From contig NC_087064.1 of assembly GCF_963678635.1 (NCBI RefSeq), positions 56,616,338-56,676,337 on the forward strand: a DNA stretch of 60,000 nucleotides, in the 5' to 3' direction. How positions within the stretch are numbered: the stretch's first letter is position 1; each line of letters begins with the position of its first letter. Shown one piece after another: positions 20,251 to 31,740 of the stretch. Position numbers and translations under genes: made by a program. The stretch is from Symsagittifera roscoffensis (taxonomy: Eukaryota; Xenacoelomorpha; Acoela; Convolutidae). The notes below the pieces were generated by a model, which made no database searches, was not told the origin of the DNA, and saw only the letters and a program-made list of their open reading frames with translations.

Positions 20251-23200
20251 CATGTTAAAGCAGTGGCCCATATCTTCATGTATTTCAACTGGTGTCGGGC
20301 AAATAAGAGGACAACTGTTGGGACGACATCCGTTCTTTATTGGATTTGAAGGCAACGCTACACAATTCTTCAATTGTGGTTCTTAAAAATAAAAACAGCT
20401 TGAATTCGAAAAACTGTCTACCTAGCAACATTTCATTGCCAATTAGAAAGGTTCAAGTTCAATTTTTCAAAATATTTGCATGTTTCTAGAAACATGCCTA
20501 ACGTTGTGGATGCCAATTGAAATAACTGACTCTCAAAGATGACTCTTTCTGGTTTCGAAAATATTAATTCTCCTATTGAAATTTTTAGTAATTTCACGAT
20601 ACATCGAAATTAAGGAACATCCTCGGTTGCCTTTTTTTGATTGGATCAGTGTTTGATAACTGTTTTGAGCCACAAAAACGACTAAAATATTGACAGTCCC
20701 GAGATTTTTATTTTCTTAAGTGTGTTTGTGTGAAAACTACAGAATTTTCCTATTATGTTAAGTTTTCGAAAAATTTGCATTGCCATTTTTGTTTCTTCCA
20801 AATCTTTTAGTTTCTGAAATACGGATGCTTGTATGAAAGCTCTTGAAGTTTTTTTTTTTAAACCTAACACTAAATTGGGTACGAACAAGTTAGGGTTGGT
20901 ATTTAGTTTCAAATGAAGCTGCCTTTTACTATATCATTCAATATCATTTATATCCCAACATTTTTCACATATGGATGATTTTCACGCTTGCGATTGGCAA
21001 ACGTTATCACAGCAGTTTTTTGACATTTTCTGGTTAAAAACTTGTCTATCAGAATCATTAGATGATTTCAGTGTCTTGCTGTGCATATTTGGCGCGCAGG
21101 TAAATGTCATGACCTGGGGCTTCAAAAGTCTAGGGTTAAAATTCGGTTAGTTTTTGATTTTTTAGCAATCTGAAATTTTCCTGTTTCATAAATAGTTGGC
21201 TTATTGTTTGTTTGCTTATTTTTTGTCGGCTTCATTGCCAGAGAACAATTTCATGATTTGAGAAATTCTTAATTTTCAATTTTTGTAATAATTGAAATTT
21301 CATTTGATGTTACTATGGAGATGCAGGTAATTGTGTTCCAAGAAACTTAAAAAACAATGAGTTTTGTGGAATTTTGGTTTTTGGTATTTTTTTTCTCCTC
21401 AGTCACAACAAAACAAAGATTATACCGATTTCTCGAATATTTACTTGTAATCGAATTGTTGGGAACCATTATCAAGAGTTGATCAACGTAGTTCAGTCTC
21501 TTGTAAAGGTAATGATGATTTTTTTTAGAGAAAAGTCTTAAAATGCTGTAATAACTACATATTAATGCATTTATGAATGCCGTACGGAAATGTGAACTTT
21601 TTGAGTTCAATGCAAGTTCATATGTTAAATGAGAGGCAAAAATGAGAGGGCGCGATCGTAAATTGTTATTGAAATTCTAAGAGCTAAGATTATAATTTTT
21701 CTTTAAATTTCGAAAGTTGAAGTTTTTTAAAAAGTTTCTTGTTTCTTTGCCAACTGTCTGTTGGCTATGTTTTAATTTGCTTGAAATTATTCGAAGAAAA
21801 GAGTTTTTTTTTCAAATGATTCCTTCGCCGGTTTGAAATTGTTACGCCCGTTTTTTCAACCATAAGTGTGTTAGAAGTTTGCTGGGTTGTGCTTACACTT
21901 GAAATATTTCGTGTTTTTTTGACCATTGAAAATAGGGAGGAACTTTGTATTCGGGTGTTTTAGGTTTTTTCATTTTTTTGTTTCGACGTAAAATCAGGCA
22001 CTACAAATAATTTACGGACTCGGTCGAGTGGTATATCATATTATTGCCCTTCCAGTTGTGATTCAAACGACATTTAAAAATTTTCAAAAAAAATTTCTGG
22101 TGTCGAGCAAAACCGGTTTGAAATTTTTGAAAATTTTTGAGCTATGTCTGTTACCCCTTTTACGATGAGCAAAGGTATTTCAACCGGGTACTAGACTTTT
22201 TTCCCGTAAACAACTTTGTCCGCAGGATCACTTTTAGAGGATCTTCACTTCTCAAGTAGGATCTTCACTTTCTTCACTTTACCACGTAGTAAATAGTTTC
22301 GTAGCCCGTTTCTTAAGCCCTTTCAAAGTTGTAAGTTCTCATTTTTATCGGGCTCAGGGTTTCTCTCGGATCATTTTCTGTTTTTTAAACGCCATTTTTT
22401 TCTCTGGCATTTTTTTTTACTTTTCACTGCATTGTTTTTTTTTCAAATTAAACAGTTTTTACTATAACTGAAACTTCACAAACAAATTTGTAAATTTTCC
22501 ATGTCTGACTGAGTTTTTATTATTTCCTTTTTTTCCCGTTTTTTTTTGTAAAATATTCAAATAATTTCAGTTCATGTTATATCGATATAATCATTTTGTT
22601 TTGCGTAATTTTGAGGGAAAATTATATCAGTTTATGATTATTTGTTTCAGTTTGGATGGGTCATAAAAACTTTTAAATTTTGTGAAATTTTTTATGACAA
22701 CAGTTTTTTTTCGGCTCAACGGGTTTTGACCGAAACATTGTCGCCTTTGTTTCCGCTCGGTAAATGATTTCCGTTTTTAAGGGCTCTTTATGAACTTCAT
22801 CCGATACAAATATGAAGTTTTTATAGCTGTAATTTTTGAACTTTTGTCAAGTTATTTTTTCAAGTATTTTTTTCTTTCATAATTTTTCAATATTTTTTAT
22901 TTGTCTTTTCATTCACTTTTTTGTAGGGCAGTGTGTTTTTCCATCGCAAGTATTGCGAAGCTCCTCTTCGCCTCTGTGTTATATATAAAAATTAGAAATT
23001 TAGGCTAAAAAAACTTAATTTTACTATAAGGAAAGCTATATTTGATAGCTTTATTTGGCTCTTATCTGGTAAATAAATTCTGTTAAAAATATTCAAAATG
23101 TTTAGTGCAAAAATTGAAAAAATTTTTTTTTTGAAGATCATTGGATTAGCTTATGCCAAATTTACTAAATATCTACGCGTTCGTATAGTTGTATATATCA

Positions 23201-24061
23201 AACGACGTAACGCCGTACAAAAAAGACACTAACTGGCAGAAAAAAAAGTTTTTTTTTCTCTGAAAATGTGATCGGAATATTCTGCTACTTGCACAGCAAC
23301 CGGCTATCCTTGCTGTTGAATATATGAAAATGTCGCAGTTTTTCCTTGTCAATTTTAAGGCTGGAACACAGGCGTGTTTTTTTTTAATTGAGTGTGACGC
23401 GAAGCTCCGCATCGCCTCTGGGTGTCAAATTTTTCCAGGGTTTTCGCTGAACTAACTTTTTCCGAAATTGTTTCAGCCATTTTTTCCATACTTTTTTGGT
23501 TCTGTTTTTTCATCAGATAGGATTATGTTTTAAATCCGAAACCTCTTTTCGGTTTGATTTACTGTTGCTAGAGTCTATTTGCATTTACATGTTTTTGACT
23601 TGAAAGAGGCTGTCTCAAATATTTTAATTTGAAGATAAGTATGGGTAGTTTTGAAAAGATTTATAAAATTTTAACAAACGTAGGTTTTCAAATGTTTTCA
23701 AGTTCCTGGAAGTTTCTATAAAGTTTGAATTTTTGTCTGATTGCATAATAAAGCCGGTGTCAATTGCACTTTTTAGCTTTAAAGCAATTTAAAAAAAAAT
23801 ATGCGGATTACGTGCGATGCTCCATTTGGTTGAAATTACTTTTGAGTTGAATCTGCACTTGTACCATAATTTGTTACTTGTAGCGCAATCAATTGAACAA
23901 GCCGAAAGAACCCATTCTCTGGGTCCAATTTGCAATTATAATATATTCGGTAAAATTTGAGGCAATTTTCTTTTATTACCTATCTGAAGTCAACCCTATT
24001 TCAGAAAAAGGCCTTCGAAAATTCTTTTTTTTTCGTTATGTCTTGATAATTTAAATCAGCA
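20251..24061. other. Repeat-rich AT stretch, no gene
   Basis: No supported gene. It contains dispersed repeats also found elsewhere: the CCAACTGTCTGTTGG hairpin (21750-21764), a tRNA-like SINE segment (21925-22100), the CGGG...CCCG hairpin repeat (22185-22206), and GCGAAG-type hairpins at 22955-22971 and 23399-23415. Confidence 0.5.
21925..22100 (+). repeat. Dispersed repeat with tRNA-like segment, copy 1
   Basis: It begins near CCATTGAAAATAGGGAGGAA, and a second copy lies at 56060-56250. Both contain a weak tRNA-like A box (GTCGAGTGGTATATC in this copy) and a B-box-like GTGATTCRAACGAC, suggesting a SINE head transcribed by RNA polymerase III. Confidence 0.5.
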
Positions 24062-24537
24062 TTGTATGCAAGCCAGCAACCACCATCAAGCCTAAAGTAT
24101 TTTTACGGGAGAGACGAAACAATGATTGCTTTAATCGGAAGCTCTCTGATAAAGAAAATTGAAAAAGAATTGCTCAATAAGTCGAAAAAGAATCGAGATA
24201 CTCGGAATCTACAAAAAAATGGTTTTCATTCAGAAGTTCTCCTTGAGAGACTCGTGCTTAAAATACTAGCTAATGTTTATCTGTTGACGCTTTAAAAGCT
24301 ATAGTAAGACGATTAATTCCTGAAACATTTATATTATGGTTTGATTTACCTATACATGTTGTACGGGACATCCGCATGGCTGAGCTTGCCAGCTCATCTT
24401 CTTTCAACCTTGATGCAGACTTCGTTGATCATTTAGAGTGGAGCAGAGAGGATGTAGCTTATAATAAATGGAGCTTAATTTTCCGGGAAAGTAAAAAATT
24501 GGTCGGGGTTCAACTTACGATTTTAACTTCCTAGTAA
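24062..24537 (+). pseudogene. Frameshifted protein remnant of unknown family
   Basis: A 77-codon frame ending at TAA 24295 is continued, after a one-base shift near 24283, by a second open stretch to TAG 24535-24537. Together they have normal protein composition (basic N-terminal half, then hydrophobic and acidic), unlike neighbouring non-coding DNA. I recognise no domain; a retroelement gag- or polyprotein-like origin is only a guess. No splice sites that would repair the shift are obvious. Confidence 0.35.
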
Positions 24538-26387
24538 AACGGCTTCACCTTTTCAATCATCCGTCTATCATATAATTGGTTTGAAATAATCATTTATTAG
24601 ACTGCAAAAACGGCAAGGGTTTCCGATTATTTCCTTTTTTCGATAAAAGGATTATTCCCAATTTCAATTGCGAGAGCAGGTGTCCGCTAAAAAACTAGTT
24701 TTTCATAGTATTTGAAACCTATATGATATCCATCTTTTTTCAATATGGATGAATGTTTATAGAAATTCTATAGGTTTGCGAGTATCGGCTGAAAAAAAGT
24801 ATTTAAAATATTTATTTTTGGAGTTTAGCCTGGATGATTTTGAAAAATCAGCAAATTTGAAAGCTCGGACTTTTTTTAGGTTTTCAATGTTTTGCTACTT
24901 TCTTTAAGCTGCCGTCTATAAAATTAATGGGAAAAAAGGCTGCCGGTTATAAAATCAATGGAAAAAATATGGGTTTGCCTGAATTCATAGTGTTTGAGAT
25001 ATGGATGTTTTTTCGGACGAATGCATTAAAAATGTATGGTTCAATTTGTTGTGCAATTTTCGGACCCAAAATTTTTTGCTTAAATTAGGTCTTGTTCGGA
25101 TTAGCATAATTGAATAAAAATTACGGAAACTTCTTTAACAATTTTGAATAATTGTATCATAGTTTATGATAGCATCTCGAATAAAAGGTCGATAAATCAG
25201 GAATTCAACCCCTGCCAACCCAAAGGGTCCCCCTTTGTACTGTTTTAAGATCATGTATTAAATTTGAGTTGCAAATAAGTTGCAAATATGAGTGCTCATT
25301 TTGAAAGTGTTCTTTTATTGCAGTATGTAAATAAGATCAATAACCAGCTATTAAATACAGCCAATGCTAAGGATATTAATACAGACTATTATATTACAAA
25401 TAGAACTTAAGCTTCAAGGTATCATGAATCTGTAGCGTAGAGATAGGGAAGGAGACCAGCAACAAAATATGAGGGTTCAAACCTGGGCAGTGTCGGATGT
25501 TTTCAATATATTTTTTTCGTTACTAGTTGAAAATTAGTCAGCTGAGAAAACTTGAAAACTTTGCCTAGTATTGGCAGTTATTAGCATGTGCTCTCCGCTT
25601 TATCAGTGACGAGCCTTTTCTTTCTTTAAAGATCAAAAGCAAGGTTGTCTAAGGCCATGGACGTTCGAGGTTTATGTGACTATTCCTATAAAGAGCATTT
25701 TTTTATTATAAACTGAAATATTTTTTTTTCTTGCCTTTTTTAACCACTTCAAAGCTAATTTATTGTCGTTGATGCTTAAGTTTGTGAAATGCAGCTTCGC
25801 ATGTAGCACTTAATTCATACAATTCTAATTTTTTTTTACATTAGCTGACCTGGCAAGTACTGGCCTTGAAGAAGTGCATTTGAGCTTGTCTAGATTTTGA
25901 TTTTACCTGTCAATCGAAAACTATATTCAATTCCGGTAATGAGAAATTTTTTTTCTGGAAACATTTTAGTCGTTGGATTATCTAATGTCAGCTTTTTTGC
26001 CGGCTTTCCTATCAAAACATGGATTTTATTATAAATTTCTGAAACTTTGCCGTGATTTAAAGTATCTCTATTATTTGTAATTTTACCATTTCTAATATTT
26101 AATAGGACAAATTTTTATGACAAAAAATTAGCTTCCGACTCAACGTGCATTCACACAAGAGTTGTCGGCTTATTTTCCGCTCGATATTGAATAATTTTTT
26201 GACGCCTTAGTTTGTATTGAAGTTCAAATTGAACATAATTACGACAAAATTATGATTTTTTGTAATTGTGGGTTTTTCAACCTATGGGCTTTTTTTAAAC
26301 ATTTTGTCTGCCTGAAATGGTAAGTGGCCTCTATGTAAAGTTTTTATTCACGGATTTTGTCTCATTTTAAGCTGGTTTGCCATGCGT
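24538..26387. other. AT-rich non-coding stretch
   Basis: No gene seen. A diverged copy of the GCGAAG hairpin family lies at 25784-25800. Confidence 0.45.
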
Positions 26388-27100
26388 TTGTTCGCCATGT
26401 ATTATCATGCAACCAGTTTTTAAATCCAGTTTTCAACAAGATGGTATATGATAGCATAGTTCCACAAGCTGTCGACTTTTTTAAAACCGACCAACCGAAA
26501 ATGCTGCACGTTATTGAAGAAATCTGCTGTTAGAGCTTGGAAAGGACCCATTTACAATAGATGTATTCTTTCTAACAGATCAATGTGATTATTCTATTCA
26601 GTTTTCAACAGCAAGGTGCTTTACATTTGGTTAGATAGAGCTGGTAAATAAAAGCCCAGTTTTTTCAGTTGTCGGTCTTTTCCAACCGAGAGATCAAAAA
26701 AGGCACAAAGTCAATTGATTTAAGATGGCTTTGTTCGCCATGTATAATCATGCAAACAATTTTTAAATCCAGTTTTCAGCAACCAGATGCATTGCATATG
26801 GATAGATAGAGCCGGTATATGATAGCATAGTTCCACAAGCTGTCGATTTTTTATAAACCGACGAACCGAAAATGCTACACGTTACTGACGAAATTTGCTG
26901 CTAGAGCTTGGAAAGGACCCATTCAAAATAGATGTATTCTTTCTAACAGATCAATATGATTATTCTACTCAGTTTTCAACAGCCAGGTGCTTTACATTTG
27001 ATTAGATAGAGCTGGTAAATAATAGCCCAATTTCTCCAGCTGCCGGTCTTTTCAAACAGAGAGATCGAAAATGGCACAAAATCAACTGACTAAGACCGAA
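26388..27100. repeat. Tandem duplication, about 343-bp period, two copies
   Basis: TTCGCCATGTAT starts at 26391 and again at 26734, an offset of 343 bases. The two copies stay alignable over most of their length, with shared blocks such as GAGCTTGGAAAGGACCCATT and TAGAGCTGGTAAATAA. Shorter relatives occur near 29138-29270 and 30595-30730. Confidence 0.8.
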
Positions 27101-27156
27101 CTCAAAATGTCCTTTAACTTGCAAAATTATGAATCACACGTTGAAACTGATACGGG

Positions 27157-27647
27157 GCCCGCACTGAGCGCCCATGGATCATAATCGATTATATTGTCAT
27201 AATATGGTCAGTATATATAAAATTCTAAAGTAATCGATTATAATCCATTTAGAATCCCCGTTTATCCCCCACCCAGTTTACCCCCACTCTTTAGTTGGGG
27301 AGGATTTAAAAAACTTGAGGGGTGACGTTGAGACATGGCATTTACTAAAAGTCATGGCATACATGTTGCAAAAAATAATCGAATTTAGTTCTAAAAATAA
27401 AATGGATTATAATCGATTATAATGGATTTTCATTTCAAAAATAATCGATTATAATGAATTATCTTGCCAAAAATAATGGATTATAATCAATTATAATGGA
27501 TTTTTTTTTTTCAAAAATAATCGATTATGATGGCAATATAATCGATTTCGTTGTCTGAATTTTACATCTTTTATGGATTATAAGTGATTATTTTTGTCTC
27601 GGTGATCCATTATAATTGATTAGAATCGATGGGCGCTCGGTGCGGGG
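27157..27647. mobile_element. Non-autonomous terminal-inverted-repeat element, about 490 bp
   Basis: The left end 27158-27195 and the reverse complement of the right end 27611-27646 match over about 36 bases with roughly six differences. They share CCCGCAC[T/C]GAGCGCCCAT followed by an AT-rich TAATC/ATTATA section. The interior is built of imperfect repeats of AATCGATTATAATGGATT and lacks coding potential. It looks like a MITE. No target-site duplication was identified with confidence, and no transposase is present in the window. Confidence 0.7.
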
Positions 27648-28219
27648 AAGGGGGGGTATGGGGCTAGGAAGTTAGACCAGCAAATTATACGACTGTAAAA
27701 TTACTGAATTTAGACGATAAGAACTGAGCCATATTTTTTTTGTGGAGAATGAAGTTACACAAAAACAAAAGAGTAAAGTATCACAGAACTGATTACAATT
27801 ATTATTGTAAATGAATTCTAAAACCTTAAATTGAAAGATATAGTACATTTTTGAAATGCATAAATTATACAACTGACATTGATAACCTGATGTGTGGCTC
27901 GAAAACCAGTGTTCACTCAATCAAAATTAAATTGAAATCTGTAAACAATATTCACGCAATTTCCACGCAAGTTATTGTCTTATTTTCGTGACTTTCTGAG
28001 CATCTAATTCGCTTGTCGTCCAATTTCCTAAACTCCTTAAGGTGATACGAATAGAAGTTACGGATTTCTTGGTAAGTTTTGAATTGGAAAAAAGTGGATA
28101 GATATAATGCTAAGTGTTTTCAGAACAAATTTGCTTGAAGAGCTTGGATGGAAAGCCGTATAAACCTTTTGTGTTTGTTTTCTCACAAACATTTTCATGT
28201 TTTTATATGGATTGTTTAG
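27648..28219. other. AT-rich non-coding stretch before a candidate exon
   Basis: No gene recognised. Short ORFs here look random. Confidence 0.4.
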
Positions 28220-28443
28220 ATAACGCTGACAGGTCTTCACAATTGAAACAGCGTAGTGTATCTCAGTCGGAACTGCTTTCGAGGCGTCTAGCGGGGCTGA
28301 GCGATGGTGACGAAAAAGGGTCAAGTAAGTCCCTCCGTCCTAGAAGGAAGCCTACACGCATCATCAGAAGTGGATCCTCCCTGTCTCAACACAGCGCATC
28401 ATCATTTCTTGACGACTCACCTATTCCAAAGCAGCACCTTAAT
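28220..28443 (+). CDS. Candidate exon, Ser/Arg-rich, possibly 5' part of SORBS gene
   Basis: An acceptor TTTAG ends at 28219, and an open frame with protein-like composition (Ser/Arg/Gln-rich, disordered) runs to 28443. Two donors are possible: a strong GTAAGT at 28325, or a weaker GTAGGC at 28444 that preserves all the protein-like sequence. The second leaves phase 0, compatible with the exon at 35883. The composition resembles the disordered N-terminal regions of SORBS proteins, but there is no domain to prove the link. Between this exon and 35883 lie 7.4 kb of repeats. It could belong to a different gene. Confidence 0.5.
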
Positions 28444-28768
28444 GTAGGCTAAGGCATTGTTTATTAAATTTTAATTGACCGCCTTTAAGAAAGTGTTAGT
28501 AGAGAAGTTTTGAGAGATCACTCACAGGGGTAGCAACAGTTAGTATCAAAAGTTGTACTTCATACCTTTCTTAAGTTTTATCTCTCCTTGGCATCAATTG
28601 TTTATTTAGCCTAGTTGCGTTTTATGAGGAATTCTTCAGTGTTAAGCGTAGTGTTTTAGATACAGTTGCGAGAGCAAGTGTCTTAAAATCGGGAGCTAGA
28701 CTTTTTTTTTCCCGTAAACAATTTTTCTTACAAAAAATTGATTCTGTTTCACTACTTGTCTTCCCAAA

Positions 28769-29135
28769 TGGCCTGGAGGTAACCCAGTCGCTTTTGCAGC
28801 CTTATATCTTGGGTGTGAATCCCGGCCGGACCTTCTATTTAAAAAAAAATTAAAAAAAAAATTTAAGTGAGCTAAAAAATTTAAAAAAATTATGATCATG
28901 AAAAACATGGAAGTAGTTCAGAATGAAAAGCTTTACTTGAAAGCCTATGATATTATTTCGATTTGTATGTGATTTGATAAAAACTTTTGTTTAATTCTCG
29001 AAAGTTAAAAATTGAAATGGGAAATGGGTCAATATCAAAACTGGATTTAAAATATAAGTTTCATATTATTATTTTTTTAAAAACTGCTTCCCCCCTCCCT
29101 GCAAGCGTACTATTGTTAATGTGCGACTTGACTTG
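28769..29135 (+). repeat. tRNA-derived SINE, unit 1
   Basis: TGGCCTGGAGG (28769-28779) resembles an RNA polymerase III A box and GGGTGTGAATCCC (28811-28823) a B box. An A-rich body follows, and the end near 29120-29135 carries ACTTGACTTGAC, like the LINE tail at 8876. Related heads are at 30065-30077 and 31450-31504. Confidence 0.6.
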
Positions 29136-31449
29136 ACTATCAACCAGGTGCTTTGCATTGAGCTAGATAGAGCTGGTAATAATAGCCCACTTTCGTAAGC
29201 GGACGGATTTTCTAACCGAAAGAATTAAAAATGGTACAAAATTAATTATCTAGACTGATCTCAAATTGTCTTCTTCAATCTGCAAATTTTCAACCACGTG
29301 CTACCGAACGTTGCGGTGACATAAATAGAAGGATGCAGTACGCAATGAATGCAGTAAATCAAAAATTCGTGCAATTAAAACGATTAATCTGCTGCCTGGT
29401 ATTTGGGTATTTACTTGTAAAATATGTGTGAAAGCTCAAAAAAGTAGGTAGACGCCAGGTATTTTGTAGTCAAATTATTAATTTTGATAGCGGCAGATTG
29501 AGATTCGACCTCGTGGCGTGGTTATTCAGGTTATTTTTTCAAATAGTTTTTTCTTCATTTAGAACTCCTAATTGATGTTTCACTTGTGTTAGCCAAGTGC
29601 AGCTTCGCCACTCTGTCAGAGACTGAAAGTGAAGCAAAATCAGTTTGATGTCATACTAATACTTTTCTGAATTGTTCAGTCGTACGAAGCAATCAAAGCA
29701 TTTTTTTCAAAGAACTGCAAGCCCGTCTCTATTCAAACTCTATTCAAACTTCGATGTTAAATAAATCGAAAAATTTATTAGTCTCTAAAGTTGTACTTTA
29801 TACCTTTCTAAAGTTTAAGCCCTCCTTCGCATCAATTTTTTTTTAGCTTAGTTGCGTTTTTATTAGGAATTATTTAGTGTTAAGCGTATTGTTATGGTTA
29901 CGCTTGCGAGAGCAATTGTCTTGTAATCGGGAACCAGACTTTTTTTTCCCGTAAACAGTCTTTATTACAAAATTGACTTTACTTTTTTATTGAACCCTAA
30001 AAACTTCCACGTGCCTTCCCATTTAGCGTTGAGATAACCCAGTTGCTTTTACAGCCCAAAATCTGGAGTGTGAATCCGGGATCTTAATTTTTTCAGCATG
30101 TATGCCATAAAAAAGTTTATAGTAAAAACTGATTTGCAGGTAAAAATTGATTTACTTTATTTAAGTGTTAGTATAGTAGGCTGGTGAGATCACTCGCAGG
30201 GGGGATCAACTGCGCGGGTTGGAGTAGGAGCAAAATATTTTGAAATTTTTGATCATGAAAAACATGGATGTAGTACAGAATGCAAAGCTTTACTTGAAAG
30301 ACTTCAATAATAATTCGATTTGATGTGATTTACGAAAAATTTTGTTTTGTTCTCGAACGTTAAAAATAGAAATGGGTCAGTTTCCAAACTGGCTTTAAAA
30401 GACTTTGAAATTTAAATTTTATTTTAATTATTTTCTTTAAAAAAAATGCTCACCCCCTGCAAGCGTACTACTACTAATGTGCGACTTGATTTAATCTCAA
30501 TTTCTTAAATATCTCTAGCAACCAATAATTCGTTGAGTTAGTAAACAGGAAGAGGCGTTCATTCTATTCAATCAGTTTGCTTAATTTACCCAGTTTTCAA
30601 CAACCACGTGCATTGCGTTTGGATTGATAGAGCTGGTAAATAATAGCCCAATTTCGTAAACGGACGGATTTTCTAACCGAAAGCATCAATATGGTACCGA
30701 GGAAATTTATCTAGACTGATTTCTAATTGTCCCCTTTATTCTGCAAATTTTCTAACCACATGCTACCGAAAGATACCGTGACTTAAATAGAAGGTTGCAA
30801 TTCGCAGTGAATGCAGCAAACAAAAATTCGTGCAATCAAAACGATTAATCTGCTGCCTGGTATTTACTTGTAAAATATGTGTGAAAGCTCAAAGAAGTAG
30901 GTAGACCCTAGGTGTTTTGCAGTCAAATTATTAACATCGATAGCGACAGATTGAGATTCGATCTCGTGGCGTGGTTATTTAGTTTGATTTTTCAAATCAT
31001 TTTTTTTGCATTTAGGGCTCCTTATTGCTGTTTAACTTGTGTTAACCAAGTGCAGCTTCGCTTCTCTGTCAGAGACTGAAAGTGAAGCAAAATTAATTTG
31101 ATGTCACACCAATACTTTTCTGGGTTTTTCAGTCGTTCGAAGCAATCAAAGCATCTTTTTCAAAGAATTGCAAGCTCGTAAGAACTATTTAAACGTCGAT
31201 GTTGAATAAATCGAAAAATTTATTAGTATCAAAAGTTGTACTTCATACATTTCTTAGGTTTTATCTCTCCTTGGCATCAATTGTTTGTTTAGCCTAGTTG
31301 CGTTTTATGAGGAATTCTTCAGTGTTAAGCGTAGTGTTTTAGACACAGTTGCGAGAGCAAGTGTCTTAAAATCGGGAACTAGACTTTTTTTCCCGTAAAC
31401 GATTTTTCTTACAAAAAATTGATTCTGTTTTACTACTTGCCTTCCCAAA

Positions 31450-31560
31450 TGGCCTGGAGGTAGCCCAGTCGCTTTTGCAGCCTTATATCTTGGGTGTGAA
31501 TCCCGGCCGGACCTTGTATTTAAAAAAAAATTAAAAAAAAAATTTAAGTGAGCTAAAAAA
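31450..31560 (+). repeat. tRNA-derived SINE head, unit 3
   Basis: A-box-like TGGCCTGGAGG at 31450-31460 and B-box-like GGGTGTGAATCCC at 31492-31504, nearly identical to the copy at 28769 over the head and the following A-rich run. Confidence 0.55.
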
Positions 31561-31740
31561 TTTTAAAAAATTTGATCATGAAAAACATGAAAGTAAATTC
31601 AGAATGAAAAGCTTTACTTGAAAGCCTATGATAATAATTCGATTTGTATGTGATTTAATAAAAAAGTTTTGTTTAATTCTCGAAAGTTAAAAATAGATAT
31701 GGAAAATGGGTTAATATCAAAAACTGGATTTGAATATAAT

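Larger units (their letters stand above)
28543..31740. repeat. Three-copy tandem array (units of about 1.24 and 1.44 kb, third truncated)
   Basis: The unit start (AAAGTTGTACTT preceded by TTAGT) occurs at about 28543, 29780 and 31223. Each unit carries, in order, a GCGAGAGCAA segment, a CGGG...ACTAGAC/CCAGAC...CCCG hairpin, a tRNA-like head with a B-box-like GTGTGAATCC, and an A-rich stretch. The first two units continue through GCAAGCGTACTA and a TTGAC-type tail, a copy of the 343-bp-repeat-related segment, and a hairpin with CAGCTTCGC. The third unit stops near 31740. Units 1 and 3 are more alike than either is to unit 2. Confidence 0.8.

Noticed and set aside
28696-28908. Minus-strand 70-codon ORF
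   Set aside because: It lies on a tRNA-like SINE head and A-rich tail; the coding look comes from repeat composition.
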